From positions 1-64,000 of the forward strand of contig NZ_BDBY01000103.1 in NCBI RefSeq assembly GCF_001613225.1: a DNA stretch of 64,000 nt. Direction: 5' to 3'. Position 1 is the first letter of the stretch. Each line of letters begins with the position of its first letter. Positions 25,502-33,406 of this stretch are shown here, in pieces. The position numbers were made by a program, and so were the translations under genes. This stretch comes from Nocardia pseudovaccinii NBRC 100343. Lineage in GTDB: Bacteria; Actinomycetota; Actinomycetes; Mycobacteriales; Mycobacteriaceae. A model generated the notes under the pieces. That model had not been told where the DNA came from, did not search any database, and saw only the letters and a program-made list of their open reading frames with translations.

Positions 25502-26280
25502 CCATCGCCGAAACCCGCACCGCCACAATGGAAACGGAATACACCGCCGACGAGATGATGACGATCGCGGCTGCCAGGGCACTCGGTGCGGGCAAACGGT
25601 GCTTCGTCGGCATCGGGCTGCCGTCGACGGCCGCCAATCTCGCACGCAATACCCACGCGCCCGATCTGGTCCTCATCTACGAATCCGGAACATTGGGTTC
25701 GAAGCCGGATCGGCTGCCCGCTTCCATCGGTGACGGTGTGCTCGCCGAGACCGCCGACGCCGTGATCAGCGTGCCGGAGATTTTCAATTACTGGCTGCAG
25801 CCGGGTCGCATCGATATCGGGTTCCTCGGGGCCGCGCAGCTCGACAAGTACGGCAATATCAACACCACCGTCATCGGCGGCGACTACACCCATCCCGAGG
25901 TCCGCCTGCCAGGAGCCGGTGGCGCGCCCGAGATCGCCGCCTCCTGTGGCGAGGTGTTCGTCGTCGTGCGCCAGTCGCGCCGCTCCTTCGTCGACAAAGT
26001 CGACTTCATCACCTCTTTCGGGCACGGTCGCGGCGTCGGCGAGCGCGCGGAACTCGGCCTGCGCGGCGCGGGCCCGACCCTGGTGATCACCGACCTCGGG
26101 GTGATGCGGCCCGACGACACCGGCGAATTGATCCTCGTCGCGGTGCATCCGGGCGTGTCCGTCGAGCGGGTCCGCGATGCCACCGGCTGGCAGCTGCGGG
26201 TCGCGCCGGATCTCGAAATCGGCGAGCCGCCGACGGCCATGGAACTCACCACCCTGCGAGCACTGAAAGCCGCCTCATGA
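25498..26280 (+). CDS. pcaJ: 3-oxoadipate CoA-transferase subunit B
   Basis: A 260-aa beta subunit. The catalytic glutamate region reads LVLIYESGTLGSKP near residue 60, preceded by CFVGIGLPSTAANLARNTHAPD. GAAQLDKYGNINTTVIGG and KVDFITSFGHGRG are further family blocks. It overlaps pcaI by 4 nt and pcaF by 4 nt, so the three are translationally linked. Produces 3-oxoadipyl-CoA together with PcaI. Confidence 0.91.
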   Translation: MTIAETRTATMETEYTADEMMTIAAARALGAGKRCFVGIGLPSTAANLARNTHAPDLVLIYESGTLGSKPDRLPASIGDGVLAETADAVISVPEIFNYWLQPGRIDIGFLGAAQLDKYGNINTTVIGGDYTHPEVRLPGAGGAPEIAASCGEVFVVVRQSRRSFVDKVDFITSFGHGRGVGERAELGLRGAGPTLVITDLGVMRPDDTGELILVAVHPGVSVERVRDATGWQLRVAPDLEIGEPPTAMELTTLRALKAAS

Positions 26281-27458
26281 CCAGCGCATTTCTCTACGAC
26301 GGGCTGCGCACCCCGTTCGGCAGGTACGGCGGTGCGCTGAGCGGCATCCGGCCCGATGACCTCGCCGCTTCGGTGCTGCGGTCGCTCGCGGAGCGCAACG
26401 AGCTGGACCCCGCGACGGTGGACGAGGTCGTCTTCGGGGCGGCGAACCAGGCGGGCGAGGATAATCGCAATGTGGCACGCATGGCAGCGCTGCTGGCGGA
26501 TTGGCCGACCTCGGTGCCCGGCACGACCGTGAACCGGCTGTGCGGGTCGAGTATGGACGCCGCGATGCAGGCCGCCCGGATGATCGAGACCGGCGATGCG
26601 GCAACGGTTGTCGTCGGCGGCGTCGAATCGATGAGCCGCGCGCCGATGGTTATGCCCAAGCCTGCCAAGGGATTTCCCGCTGGCAATGAAACACTGCACT
26701 CCACCACATTGGGCTGGCGGCTGGTGAATCCGGCAATGCCCGCCCAGTGGACGGTCTCCTTGGGTGAGAGCACCGAAATCCTCGCGGGCCGTTACGGAAT
26801 CGAGCGTGCGGCGCAGGACGAATTCGCCGCGCGCAGCCATCAGCTCACCGCGAAGGCCTGGGACAGCGGCTTCTACGACGATCACGTCGTCGCCGTGCCC
26901 GGCACCGAACTGGCTCGCGACGAGTCGCTGCGGGCGGAAACGACCGTCGAGCGGTTGGCGGGCTTGAAACCGTCATTCCGGCCGAATGGCACCGTCACCG
27001 CCGGAAACGCCTCACCACTGAACGACGGCGCCTCCGCCCTGCTGCTCGGTGACGAAGCCCTGGCCGATCGGCTCGGCCGCGCCCCCTTGGCGCGGATCGC
27101 GGGACGCGGCGCGGCTGGCGTCGATCCGAATGTGTTCGGTATCGGTCCGGTCGAAGCGGCGCGCATCGCCCTGCGGCGTGCGGGAATCGGCTGGGGCGAT
27201 CTCGGCGTGGTCGAATTGAACGAGGCCTTCGCCGCGCAATCGCTTGCCTGCCTGGCCGATTGGCCGGAGTTGGATCCCGGCGTCGTCAATGTCAACGGTG
27301 GTGCGATCGCGATCGGCCACCCGCTCGGGGCGTCGGGTGGACGCGTCATCAACCAACTCGCCCGCGAAATGCGGCGTAGCGGCAGCCGGTGGGGACTGGC
27401 CGCATTGTGTATCGGCGTCGGCCAGGGGCTGGCCGTTGTTCTGGAGGCGACATCATGA
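26277..27458 (+). CDS. pcaF: 3-oxoadipyl-CoA thiolase
   Basis: A 393-aa thiolase that splits 3-oxoadipyl-CoA into succinyl-CoA and acetyl-CoA, the last step of the pathway. The nucleophilic Cys is in TTVNRLCGSSMDAAMQAARMI near residue 90. The second site has GGAIAIGHPLGASGGRV near 345 and the general-base Cys is in ALCIGVGQGLAVVLE near 381. Coupled to pcaJ upstream and pcaH downstream by short overlaps. Confidence 0.94.
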   Translation: MTSAFLYDGLRTPFGRYGGALSGIRPDDLAASVLRSLAERNELDPATVDEVVFGAANQAGEDNRNVARMAALLADWPTSVPGTTVNRLCGSSMDAAMQAARMIETGDAATVVVGGVESMSRAPMVMPKPAKGFPAGNETLHSTTLGWRLVNPAMPAQWTVSLGESTEILAGRYGIERAAQDEFAARSHQLTAKAWDSGFYDDHVVAVPGTELARDESLRAETTVERLAGLKPSFRPNGTVTAGNASPLNDGASALLLGDEALADRLGRAPLARIAGRGAAGVDPNVFGIGPVEAARIALRRAGIGWGDLGVVELNEAFAAQSLACLADWPELDPGVVNVNGGAIAIGHPLGASGGRVINQLAREMRRSGSRWGLAALCIGVGQGLAVVLEATS

Positions 27459-28177
27459 AAACCAGTGCGCTGCAAGGCTATAGAAAGGATCCGGCAGGCA
27501 CCCACCCGCCGCTGGATTCCCCGGACTACAAGTCCACCGCCCTTCGGCATCCGAAAGAACCGCTGGTCCTGCTGCCGCAGCGGCTGACCGAACTCACCGC
27601 TGCGGTGCTCGGCGCGGACCGGCTCGCCGAGACCGACAACGACCTGACCGCGCAGCACCGCGCGGAACCGCTCGGGCAGCGCATCATCGTGCACGGCCGA
27701 CTGCTCGACGGTGACGGCAAGCCGATCCCCAACTCGCTGATCGAGATCTGGCAGGCCAATGCCGGTGGCCGGTACCGCCACGACCGGGGCGCATGGGACT
27801 GTCCGCTCGATCCCAACTTCGACGGCGCCGGGCGCACGCTCACCGACGGCGCGGGCCGCTACGAGTTCACCACGATCAAGCCCGGCGCCTATCCGTGGCG
27901 CAACCACCACAATGCCTGGCGGCCCGCGCACATCCACTTCTCGCTGTTCGGGCGCGCCTTCACCCAGCGACTGGTCACCCAGATGTATTTTCCGGACGAT
28001 CCGTTGTTCACCCAGGACCCCATCTTCAACTCGGTGCCCGAGGCCGCTCGCCCACTGCTGATCAGCCGCTTCGATCTCGACCGCAGCGAACCCGAGCGGG
28101 CGCTGGCGTTCGAGTTCGACATCGTATTGCGTGGCCGCGACGCCACGCCTTTCGAGGACGACGAGGACGATGACTGA
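27455..28177 (+). CDS. pcaH: Protocatechuate 3,4-dioxygenase beta subunit
   Basis: A 240-aa intradiol dioxygenase subunit that carries the Fe(III). The N-terminal domain includes YRKDPAGTHPPLDSPDYKSTALRHPKEPLV, typical for PcaH. Iron ligands are visible as Tyr in GGRYRHDRG, Tyr in KPGAYPWRN, and two His in AWRPAHIHFSLFG. It opens the ring of protocatechuate between the hydroxyls to give 3-carboxy-cis,cis-muconate. The start at 27455 overlaps pcaF by 4 nt and the end overlaps pcaG by 8 nt. Confidence 0.96.
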   Translation: MKTSALQGYRKDPAGTHPPLDSPDYKSTALRHPKEPLVLLPQRLTELTAAVLGADRLAETDNDLTAQHRAEPLGQRIIVHGRLLDGDGKPIPNSLIEIWQANAGGRYRHDRGAWDCPLDPNFDGAGRTLTDGAGRYEFTTIKPGAYPWRNHHNAWRPAHIHFSLFGRAFTQRLVTQMYFPDDPLFTQDPIFNSVPEAARPLLISRFDLDRSEPERALAFEFDIVLRGRDATPFEDDEDDD

Positions 28178-28712
28178 TCTGCCCACCACGCCTTCGCAAA
28201 CCGTCGGCCCCTACCTGCACATCGGACTGACGTGGGACGACGGCCCGTACGCCGTACCGCTGGGCACACCCGAGGCCGTGTGGATTCGCGGCCGGGTGTT
28301 CGACGCCGTCGGCGAGCCGATCGATGACGCCATGGTCGAGATCTGGCAGGCCGACCCGGACGGGCATATCGCGCATCCCGACGACGGTCGCGGAGTCCGC
28401 GAATACTTCCGCGGATTCGCACGCAGCGACACCCGATCCGGCGAATTCGGTATCTACACCGTCGTTCCCGGCGCACTCGGTGACGGGCAGGCCCCGCATA
28501 TCGATGTATCGGTGTTCGCCCGTGGTCTGCTGCATCGAGTGGTCACCCGCATCTATTTCCCCGAGCACGCCGATCAGCACGCGACCGATCCGGTGCTGGC
28601 CACGGTGCCGCCGGAGCGTCGTGGCACGTTGATCGCCGCCGACGGTCCCGATGGCTATGTTTTCGACGTGTACCTCCAAGGTGAGCGCGAGACGGTGTTC
28701 TTCGATGTCTGA
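28170..28712 (+). CDS. pcaG: Protocatechuate 3,4-dioxygenase alpha subunit
   Basis: A 180-aa structural partner of PcaH. It starts MTDLPTTPSQTVGPYLHIGLTW, the standard opening of PcaG, and shares the intradiol beta fold (VWIRGRVFDAVGEPIDDAMVEIWQADPDG) but lacks the four iron ligands as a set. Its start at 28170 overlaps pcaH and its end overlaps pcaB by 8 nt. Confidence 0.95.
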   Translation: MTDLPTTPSQTVGPYLHIGLTWDDGPYAVPLGTPEAVWIRGRVFDAVGEPIDDAMVEIWQADPDGHIAHPDDGRGVREYFRGFARSDTRSGEFGIYTVVPGALGDGQAPHIDVSVFARGLLHRVVTRIYFPEHADQHATDPVLATVPPERRGTLIAADGPDGYVFDVYLQGERETVFFDV

Positions 28713-30057
28713 CAGGTTGTTCGACGCTGTGCTCGCGGCCGGTCCGGTCGCGGCGCGGGTCGGCGACCGGGCATGGGTGCAGGCCATGCTCGACTTCGAA
28801 GGCGCGCTGGCGGCCGCCTCGGCCGCGGCCGGGGTCGTTCCACCCGAGGCCGCTGCGGCAATCCAAAGCTGTTGCATCGCAGATGATTACGACATCGCTG
28901 AGCTCGGCGCGCAGGCGGTCCGCATCGGCAATCCGGCCGGGCCGCTGGTGCGTGCACTCACCGCACGCGTCGCGGGCGATGCGGCCGGATATGTGCACCT
29001 CGGCGCGACCAGCCAGGACGTGGGCGATACCGCCGCCATGCTGGTCACGCACCGGGCGCTGACGGTGCTCGATGACGACTTGCGCGCATGCGCGGCCCAG
29101 CTGGCGCATCTCGCCGGACTCCACGCCGATACCGTGCTGGCCGGGCGCAGCCTGCTCCAGCAGGGGCCGCCGGTCACCTTCGGCCTCACCGCGGCGGGCT
29201 GGCTCGGCGGTATCGCCGCGGCGCGGGACCGGCTCGACGACATCCGGCGCCACCGCTTGGCGGTGCAGTTCGGCGGGGCGGTCGGCACACTGGCTTCCTT
29301 GGGCGACAACGGGATTGCCGTCCTGAGCGGACTCGCGCGGCAGCTCGGATTGGCCGAACCGGCCCTGCCGTGGCATACCGAGCGCGGCCGCATCGCCGAG
29401 ATCGCCGGAGCGCTCGGTCAGACCTGTGCGGCGGTGGCCAAGATCGCCCGCGATATCACCCTGCTGGCGCAGACCGAGGTCGCGGAAGTCCACGAGGAGG
29501 GCCCGGCGGGTACGGGCGGCTCCTCGACCATGCCGCACAAACGCAATCCGGTCGCCGCCGTGCTTGCCGCCGGATCTGCCGGGCAGGCACCGGGTTTGGT
29601 TGCCGCACTGCTCGGCGCGGCCGCTCACGAACATCAGCGCGCGGCAGGCTCGTGGCATGCGGAATGGCGACCGTATGTCGAATTGCTGCGGACCTCCGGT
29701 TCCGCAGTGCATTGGCTGCGCATCAGCCTGGAGCGACTTCGAGTCGATCCACAGCGCATGCGCGCCAACCTCGAACTCACCGGCGGCCTCGCACTCGCGG
29801 AAAACGTGGTGGCCGAGTTGGTTTCGACATCCAACGGGGAGGTCGGCAGGCATACCGCGGGCGATGCCGTCGCGCAGTGCTGCCAGGCCGCTCTCGCCGG
29901 TGCAGACCCACTCGCCGATCTGCTGGCCGCCGATCCGGTGGTCGGGAAGTATCTGGAACGCGAACAGATCGAAAGACTGCTCGATCCGGCGCGATACCTC
30001 GGATCGACACGCAAGTTCATCGAACGAGCACTCGACGACTGGCGGGACAGATCATGA
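28705..30057 (+). CDS. pcaB: 3-carboxy-cis,cis-muconate cycloisomerase
   Basis: A 450-aa member of the fumarase/adenylosuccinate lyase superfamily. The family signature GSSTMPHKRNPVAAV lies near residue 275, with the catalytic Ser in it; HLGATSQDVGDTAAM near 95 is the second conserved region. It lactonises 3-carboxymuconate to 4-carboxymuconolactone. The ATG at 28705 (MSDRLFDAVL) overlaps pcaG. Its TGA stop overlaps the ATG of a short ORF, the first of the repeat ladder that leads into pcaD. Confidence 0.94.
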   Translation: MSDRLFDAVLAAGPVAARVGDRAWVQAMLDFEGALAAASAAAGVVPPEAAAAIQSCCIADDYDIAELGAQAVRIGNPAGPLVRALTARVAGDAAGYVHLGATSQDVGDTAAMLVTHRALTVLDDDLRACAAQLAHLAGLHADTVLAGRSLLQQGPPVTFGLTAAGWLGGIAAARDRLDDIRRHRLAVQFGGAVGTLASLGDNGIAVLSGLARQLGLAEPALPWHTERGRIAEIAGALGQTCAAVAKIARDITLLAQTEVAEVHEEGPAGTGGSSTMPHKRNPVAAVLAAGSAGQAPGLVAALLGAAAHEHQRAAGSWHAEWRPYVELLRTSGSAVHWLRISLERLRVDPQRMRANLELTGGLALAENVVAELVSTSNGEVGRHTAGDAVAQCCQAALAGADPLADLLAADPVVGKYLEREQIERLLDPARYLGSTRKFIERALDDWRDRS

Positions 30058-30119
30058 GCGAACGATCATTCGTCGTCTGGGCCACCCGAAAGCCAAGCGC
30101 CAGCGAGGCGGAGTCATGA
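30054..30119 (+). CDS. 21-codon ORF coupled to pcaB
   Basis: Reads MSERSFVVWATRKPSASEAES and stops. ATG overlaps the pcaB stop (ATGA at 30054-30057), and its own stop overlaps the next short ORF the same way (30116-30119). No similarity I recognise beyond the initial MSE. It may only pass ribosomes on to the next frame; whether the peptide is kept is unknown. Confidence 0.35.
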   Translation: MSERSFVVWATRKPSASEAES

Positions 30120-30319
30120 GCGAGGTAGAGATGCGCCGCATCCCGGACGGTCCCCACACGGAACCAATCACGCGCAGATCGCTGTGGCGGCTTACTGATT
30201 CGGCAGGCGCAGTCGTAGGTGCCGTCGAGGTGAACTGCCTCCAGAATGGTCCCGATGACTACGAACCGGTCGTGCTGACGCCCAGTGGCAGCCTGCGGAT
30301 TCGGCAGGCGCGGTCATGA
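30116..30319 (+). pseudogene. 67-codon ORF made of two decayed copies of the pcaD 5' end
   Basis: The first half, MSEVEMRRIPDGPHTEPI, echoes the pcaD start MSAVEVNCAVDGPDDGEPV. The second half, GAVEVNCLQNGPDDYEPVVL, is nearly identical to it but has lost its start codon (GTA in place of ATG). The two copies are 99 nt apart, so they stay in one frame. It ends in IRQARS, and its stop overlaps the ATG of the next copy (30316-30319). No catalytic part of PcaD is present. Confidence 0.6.
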
Positions 30320-30426
30320 GCGCCGTCGAGATGAACTGCGCCGTGGATGATCCCGACGACCACGAACCCGTCCTACTGAGCGGATCACTCGATGACAGGA
30401 AACCGATTCGGCAGGCGCAGTCGTGA
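30316..30426 (+). pseudogene. 36-codon truncated copy of the pcaD start
   Basis: MSAVEMNCAVDDPDDHEPVLLSGSL matches the first 25 residues of PcaD with a few changes, then ends in an unrelated tail IRQAQS. Its stop (30424-30426) overlaps the GTG of pcaD (30423-30425). It is one rung of the repeat ladder, with 107 nt to the next copy. Confidence 0.65.
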
Positions 30427-31199
30427 GCGCCGTTGAAGTGAACTGCGCCGTGGACGGTCCCGATGACGGCGAACCCGTCGTACTGAGCGGATCACTGGGC
30501 AGCGACCTGCGGATGTGGGATCCGCAGGTCAACGCGCTGACCGCCGCCGGATATCGGGTATTGCGCTACGACCACCGCGGACATGGTGCATCCCCGGTAC
30601 CCCCTGACCCGTACACGCTGACGGACCTGGGCTCCGATGTGATCGGGTTGCTCGACCGATTCGGGGTCGGGCGAGCGCATTTCGTCGGACTCTCCCTCGG
30701 CGGCATGGTCGGCATGTGGCTCGGCGAGCACGTACCGGACCGGCTGCGCACGCTCACCCTGTGCTGCACTTCCGCCGAACTGGGCCCGCCCAGCGGCTGG
30801 GCCGAACGGGCGGCACTGGTCAGAGCCGAAGGAACACAGTCGATTTCACACGCAGTCGTTCAACGCTGGTTTACCCCGGAGTGGCGCGTGGACCATCCGG
30901 AGCGCACCCGTTATTTCGAGGAAATGGTCGCGGCCACCGACTCCGACGGCTACGCATCCTGTTGCGCGGCAATCGAAACGATGGATATCGCGGACCGGCT
31001 GTCATCGATCACCGCACCCACACTTGTGATCGCCGGTGCCCAGGATCCGGCCATTCCACCGGAGCACGGACAGCGCATCGCGCGCACGGTCCCGCACGCG
31101 CGCCTCGAAATCGTCGGCCCCGGTGCACATCTGGCCAGCGCCGAGGCATCGGAGGCGGTCAACGATCTGATTCTCGCTCACCTGAAGGAGGACTCGTGA
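30423..31199 (+). CDS. pcaD: 3-oxoadipate enol-lactonase
   Basis: A 258-aa alpha/beta hydrolase that hydrolyses 3-oxoadipate enol-lactone. Oxyanion region VVLSGSLGSDLRMWDPQVNAL, nucleophile Ser in HFVGLSLGGMVGMWLGEH near residue 90, Asp in VIAGAQDPAIPPE and His in GPGAHLASAE. GTG start at 30423 within GTGA, coupled to the preceding short ORF; no separate ribosome site is obvious. The stop overlaps pcaC by 4 nt. In some actinobacteria pcaD and pcaC are fused (pcaL); here they are separate but coupled. Confidence 0.94.
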   Translation: MSAVEVNCAVDGPDDGEPVVLSGSLGSDLRMWDPQVNALTAAGYRVLRYDHRGHGASPVPPDPYTLTDLGSDVIGLLDRFGVGRAHFVGLSLGGMVGMWLGEHVPDRLRTLTLCCTSAELGPPSGWAERAALVRAEGTQSISHAVVQRWFTPEWRVDHPERTRYFEEMVAATDSDGYASCCAAIETMDIADRLSSITAPTLVIAGAQDPAIPPEHGQRIARTVPHARLEIVGPGAHLASAEASEAVNDLILAHLKEDS

Positions 31200-31582
31200 A
31201 CGAACGAGCCGACAGCGGCATGGCGGTCCGGCGTGAAGTGCTCGGCGACGATCACGTCGATCGCGCCGTCGCCAGGACCACCGAATTCACCAGACCGTTC
31301 CAGGAGTACATCACCGAGTCGGTCTGGGGCTCGATCTGGACCCGCGAGGGCCTGGACCGGCGCACTCGCAGCTGCGTTACCCTTGCGGTGCTCACCGCCC
31401 TCGGGCGGCACGAGGAGATCGCGATGCATGTCCGCGCCGCGATCACCAACGGTCTCACCGCCGCCGAGATCGCCGAAGTACTGCTGCACACCGGCGCCTA
31501 CGCGGGCGTGCCCGCGGCCAATGCCGCCTTCGCGATCGGGCAGCAGGTGCTGGCCGAACTCGGGGACGATACCGCCCTGTAG
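31196..31582 (+). CDS. pcaC: 4-carboxymuconolactone decarboxylase
   Basis: A 128-aa AhpD/CMD-fold protein. RSCVTLAVLTALGRHEEIAMHVRAAITNGLTAAEIAEVLLHTGAYAGVPAANAAF is the characteristic block of PcaC. It decarboxylates 4-carboxymuconolactone to 3-oxoadipate enol-lactone. GTG start at 31196 with GGAGGA upstream, overlapping pcaD's stop (GTGA). Confidence 0.94.
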   Translation: MNERADSGMAVRREVLGDDHVDRAVARTTEFTRPFQEYITESVWGSIWTREGLDRRTRSCVTLAVLTALGRHEEIAMHVRAAITNGLTAAEIAEVLLHTGAYAGVPAANAAFAIGQQVLAELGDDTAL

Positions 31583-31604
31583 CACCCTGTCGAGGAGGAC
31601 GACG

Positions 31605-32414
31605 ATGACGACCGGCGGTAGCGACGACGACGACCGGCGCGGCACCCACTATGTGCAGTCGCTCGAACGCGGCCTCGCGGTCATCAAGGCATTCGATGCC
31701 GAGAACCCGCAGCTGACGCTCTCCGATGTCGCGCGCCTGACCGGACTCACCCGCGCCGCCGCACGCCGGTTCCTGTTGACCCTCGCCGATCTCGGCTACG
31801 TCCGAACCGGCGGCAAACGCTTCTCGCTCACCGCGAAGGTGCTGGAACTGGGCTATTCGTACCTGTCCAGCATGAGCCTGTCCGAGGTGGCGCAGCCGCA
31901 CCTCGAACAGCTCTGCGCCGACGTGCACGAATCCAGCTCGGTATCGGTGCTCGATGGTCCGGATGTGGTGTACGTCGCCCGGGTCGCCGCATCCCGGATC
32001 ATGACCGTCAGCATCAATATCGGCACCCGTTTCCCCGCTTACGCCACCTCCATGGGCCATGTCCTGCTGGCCGGACTCCCGGCTGCCGAACTCGATGCCT
32101 ATCTGGCGCGCACGCCACTGGCCCGGCTGACCGCCAATACCATCACCGATCAGGACGCCTTGCGCGCAGCCTTGGAAACGGTTCGCGCACAGGGCTTTTC
32201 CATCGTCGACCAGGAATTGGAGGAAGGTCTGCGCTCGGTCGCGGCCCCCATCCGCGATCGATCGGGCGTGATCGCCGCGATCAATATTTCGACGCACGCC
32301 TCCCGCCGCAGCATCGAATCCATTCGGGCCGAACTGATTCCGCGGCTGCAGACGGCCGCGCACCGAATCGAAGCGGATCTCACCGCCGCGAAACCGATTA
32401 CGCGGCTGGGCTGA
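31605..32414 (+). CDS. pcaR: IclR-family regulator of the pca operon
   Basis: A 269-aa IclR regulator. N-terminal winged helix: HYVQSLERGLAVIKAFDAENPQLTLSDVARLTGLTRAAARRFLLTLADLGYV (residues 15-66). The C-terminal effector domain has VARVAASRIMTVSINIGTRFPAYATSMGHVLLAGL and a final RSVAAPIRDRSGVIAAINIS. This pattern is that of PcaR/PobR/CatR regulators. The ATG at 31605 has GAGGAGG upstream and lies 22 nt behind pcaC. Probably controls the upstream operon in response to 3-oxoadipate or protocatechuate. Its 3' end overlaps the convergent LysR gene by 17 nt. Confidence 0.9.
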   Translation: MTTGGSDDDDRRGTHYVQSLERGLAVIKAFDAENPQLTLSDVARLTGLTRAAARRFLLTLADLGYVRTGGKRFSLTAKVLELGYSYLSSMSLSEVAQPHLEQLCADVHESSSVSVLDGPDVVYVARVAASRIMTVSINIGTRFPAYATSMGHVLLAGLPAAELDAYLARTPLARLTANTITDQDALRAALETVRAQGFSIVDQELEEGLRSVAAPIRDRSGVIAAINISTHASRRSIESIRAELIPRLQTAAHRIEADLTAAKPITRLG

Positions 32415-33315
32415 CCGACGGCAGATTCTCCAGCGCCGCCCGAACCACCTCCAGAAACCAACCCTGGGCCGCCCTGCCAGGAGCGCGCCGGGTATAGGCC
32501 GCCACCTCCACCGGCTCGATGGGCCACGGAAGGGTGAATACACGCACGGGATGCGTGCGCGCCAAAGCGTGCGCCACCCGTTCGGGCACGATCGCGACCA
32601 GCTCACTGTCCTGCACCACATAGGGCAGGGTGGCGAATCGGGTGACGCGCACCGCGACGCGGTCTTCGAGATGGTGCTCGCGCAGCGCCTTGCGCGGACC
32701 GGGGTGGCCCGTCACGCCCTCGACGACGATATGCCGCTCACGATCCAGTTCGGCTTGGGTGGGCTCGTCACCGCGCAGCCGAGGGTGGCGCGCCGCGACC
32801 AGCCCGGCATAGCCCTCACTGAACAGCGGCGTCCGAGTCAGCCGAGGTGAATCCAGGATCGGACTGGCGACCATCGCGTCGACCTCGCCGCGGGCCAGCC
32901 GATCGGTCGCGGTATCGACATCGAACGCCTCGACCTGCAGGGTCACCTGTGGCGCCCGTACCGCGAGTTCCGCGAGCACCAGCGGCAGCACCGTCACCTC
33001 GCCGAGATCGGAGAGCCCGAGCGTAAACCGTGCCGGTCGATTCGGATCGAATTCGGTTGCGGCGCCGAGTGTTTCATCGACTCCCACGATAGCCGCGCGC
33101 AGCGGCGGATACAGCCGCTCGGCCTCCGCGCTCGGTACCAGTCCACCCGGGCCGCGCACGAACAGTTCGTCGCGCAGACGCCGCCGCAGCTTGCCGAGCC
33201 CGTAGCTGACCGTCGGCTGGGTGACCCCGAGCAGGTCCGCGGCGGCCGTGACACTCCTGGTCTCGTACAGCAGCACGAAGGTGCGCACCAGGTTCAGATC
33301 GAACTCGGCTGCCAT
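32398..33315 (-). CDS. LysR-family transcriptional regulator
   Basis: A 305-aa LysR regulator. N-terminal helix-turn-helix: LNLVRTFVLLYETRSVTAAADLLGVTQPTVSYGLGKLRRRLRDELFVRG (residues 7-55). The remainder is a periplasmic-binding-type effector domain. It is divergent from the pcaK-like/pobA/xylA operon with 91 nt between starts, the classic LysR arrangement, so it is probably the activator of 4-hydroxybenzoate uptake and hydroxylation. Confidence 0.92.
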   Translation of the reverse strand: MAAEFDLNLVRTFVLLYETRSVTAAADLLGVTQPTVSYGLGKLRRRLRDELFVRGPGGLVPSAEAERLYPPLRAAIVGVDETLGAATEFDPNRPARFTLGLSDLGEVTVLPLVLAELAVRAPQVTLQVEAFDVDTATDRLARGEVDAMVASPILDSPRLTRTPLFSEGYAGLVAARHPRLRGDEPTQAELDRERHIVVEGVTGHPGPRKALREHHLEDRVAVRVTRFATLPYVVQDSELVAIVPERVAHALARTHPVRVFTLPWPIEPVEVAAYTRRAPGRAAQGWFLEVVRAALENLPSVSPAA

Positions 33316-33344
33316 AGATCTCCTCTATGTGGATCGAGAAAAAT

Positions 33345-33362
33345 ATCAATTGGATTTCTGAT
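33345..33362. promoter_or_regulatory. Candidate LysR site between lysR and pcaK-like gene
   Basis: ATCA and TGAT frame a 10-nt centre within an AT-rich island, and both arms can be extended imperfectly. It fits the T-N11-A style of LysR sites and lies between the divergent starts. Weak by itself; position is the main support. Confidence 0.35.
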
Positions 33363-33406
33363 TGGCGGTCATTCTAGCGTGAGAGCCATCACAATCAGGG
33401 CCCGCT

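Larger units (their letters stand above)
30116..30500 (+). repeat. Imperfect tandem repeats of the pcaD 5' end (four copies)
   Basis: Start-codon positions of successive copies are 30116, 30215 (now GTA), 30316 and 30423 (true pcaD), so periods are 99, 101 and 107 nt. The junction sequence ATTCGGCAGGCGC recurs at 30198, 30299 and 30406, just before each start. The first copy is the most diverged. The 101- and 107-nt steps shift the frame so that each stop falls on the next start as ATGA or GTGA. Confidence 0.8.
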
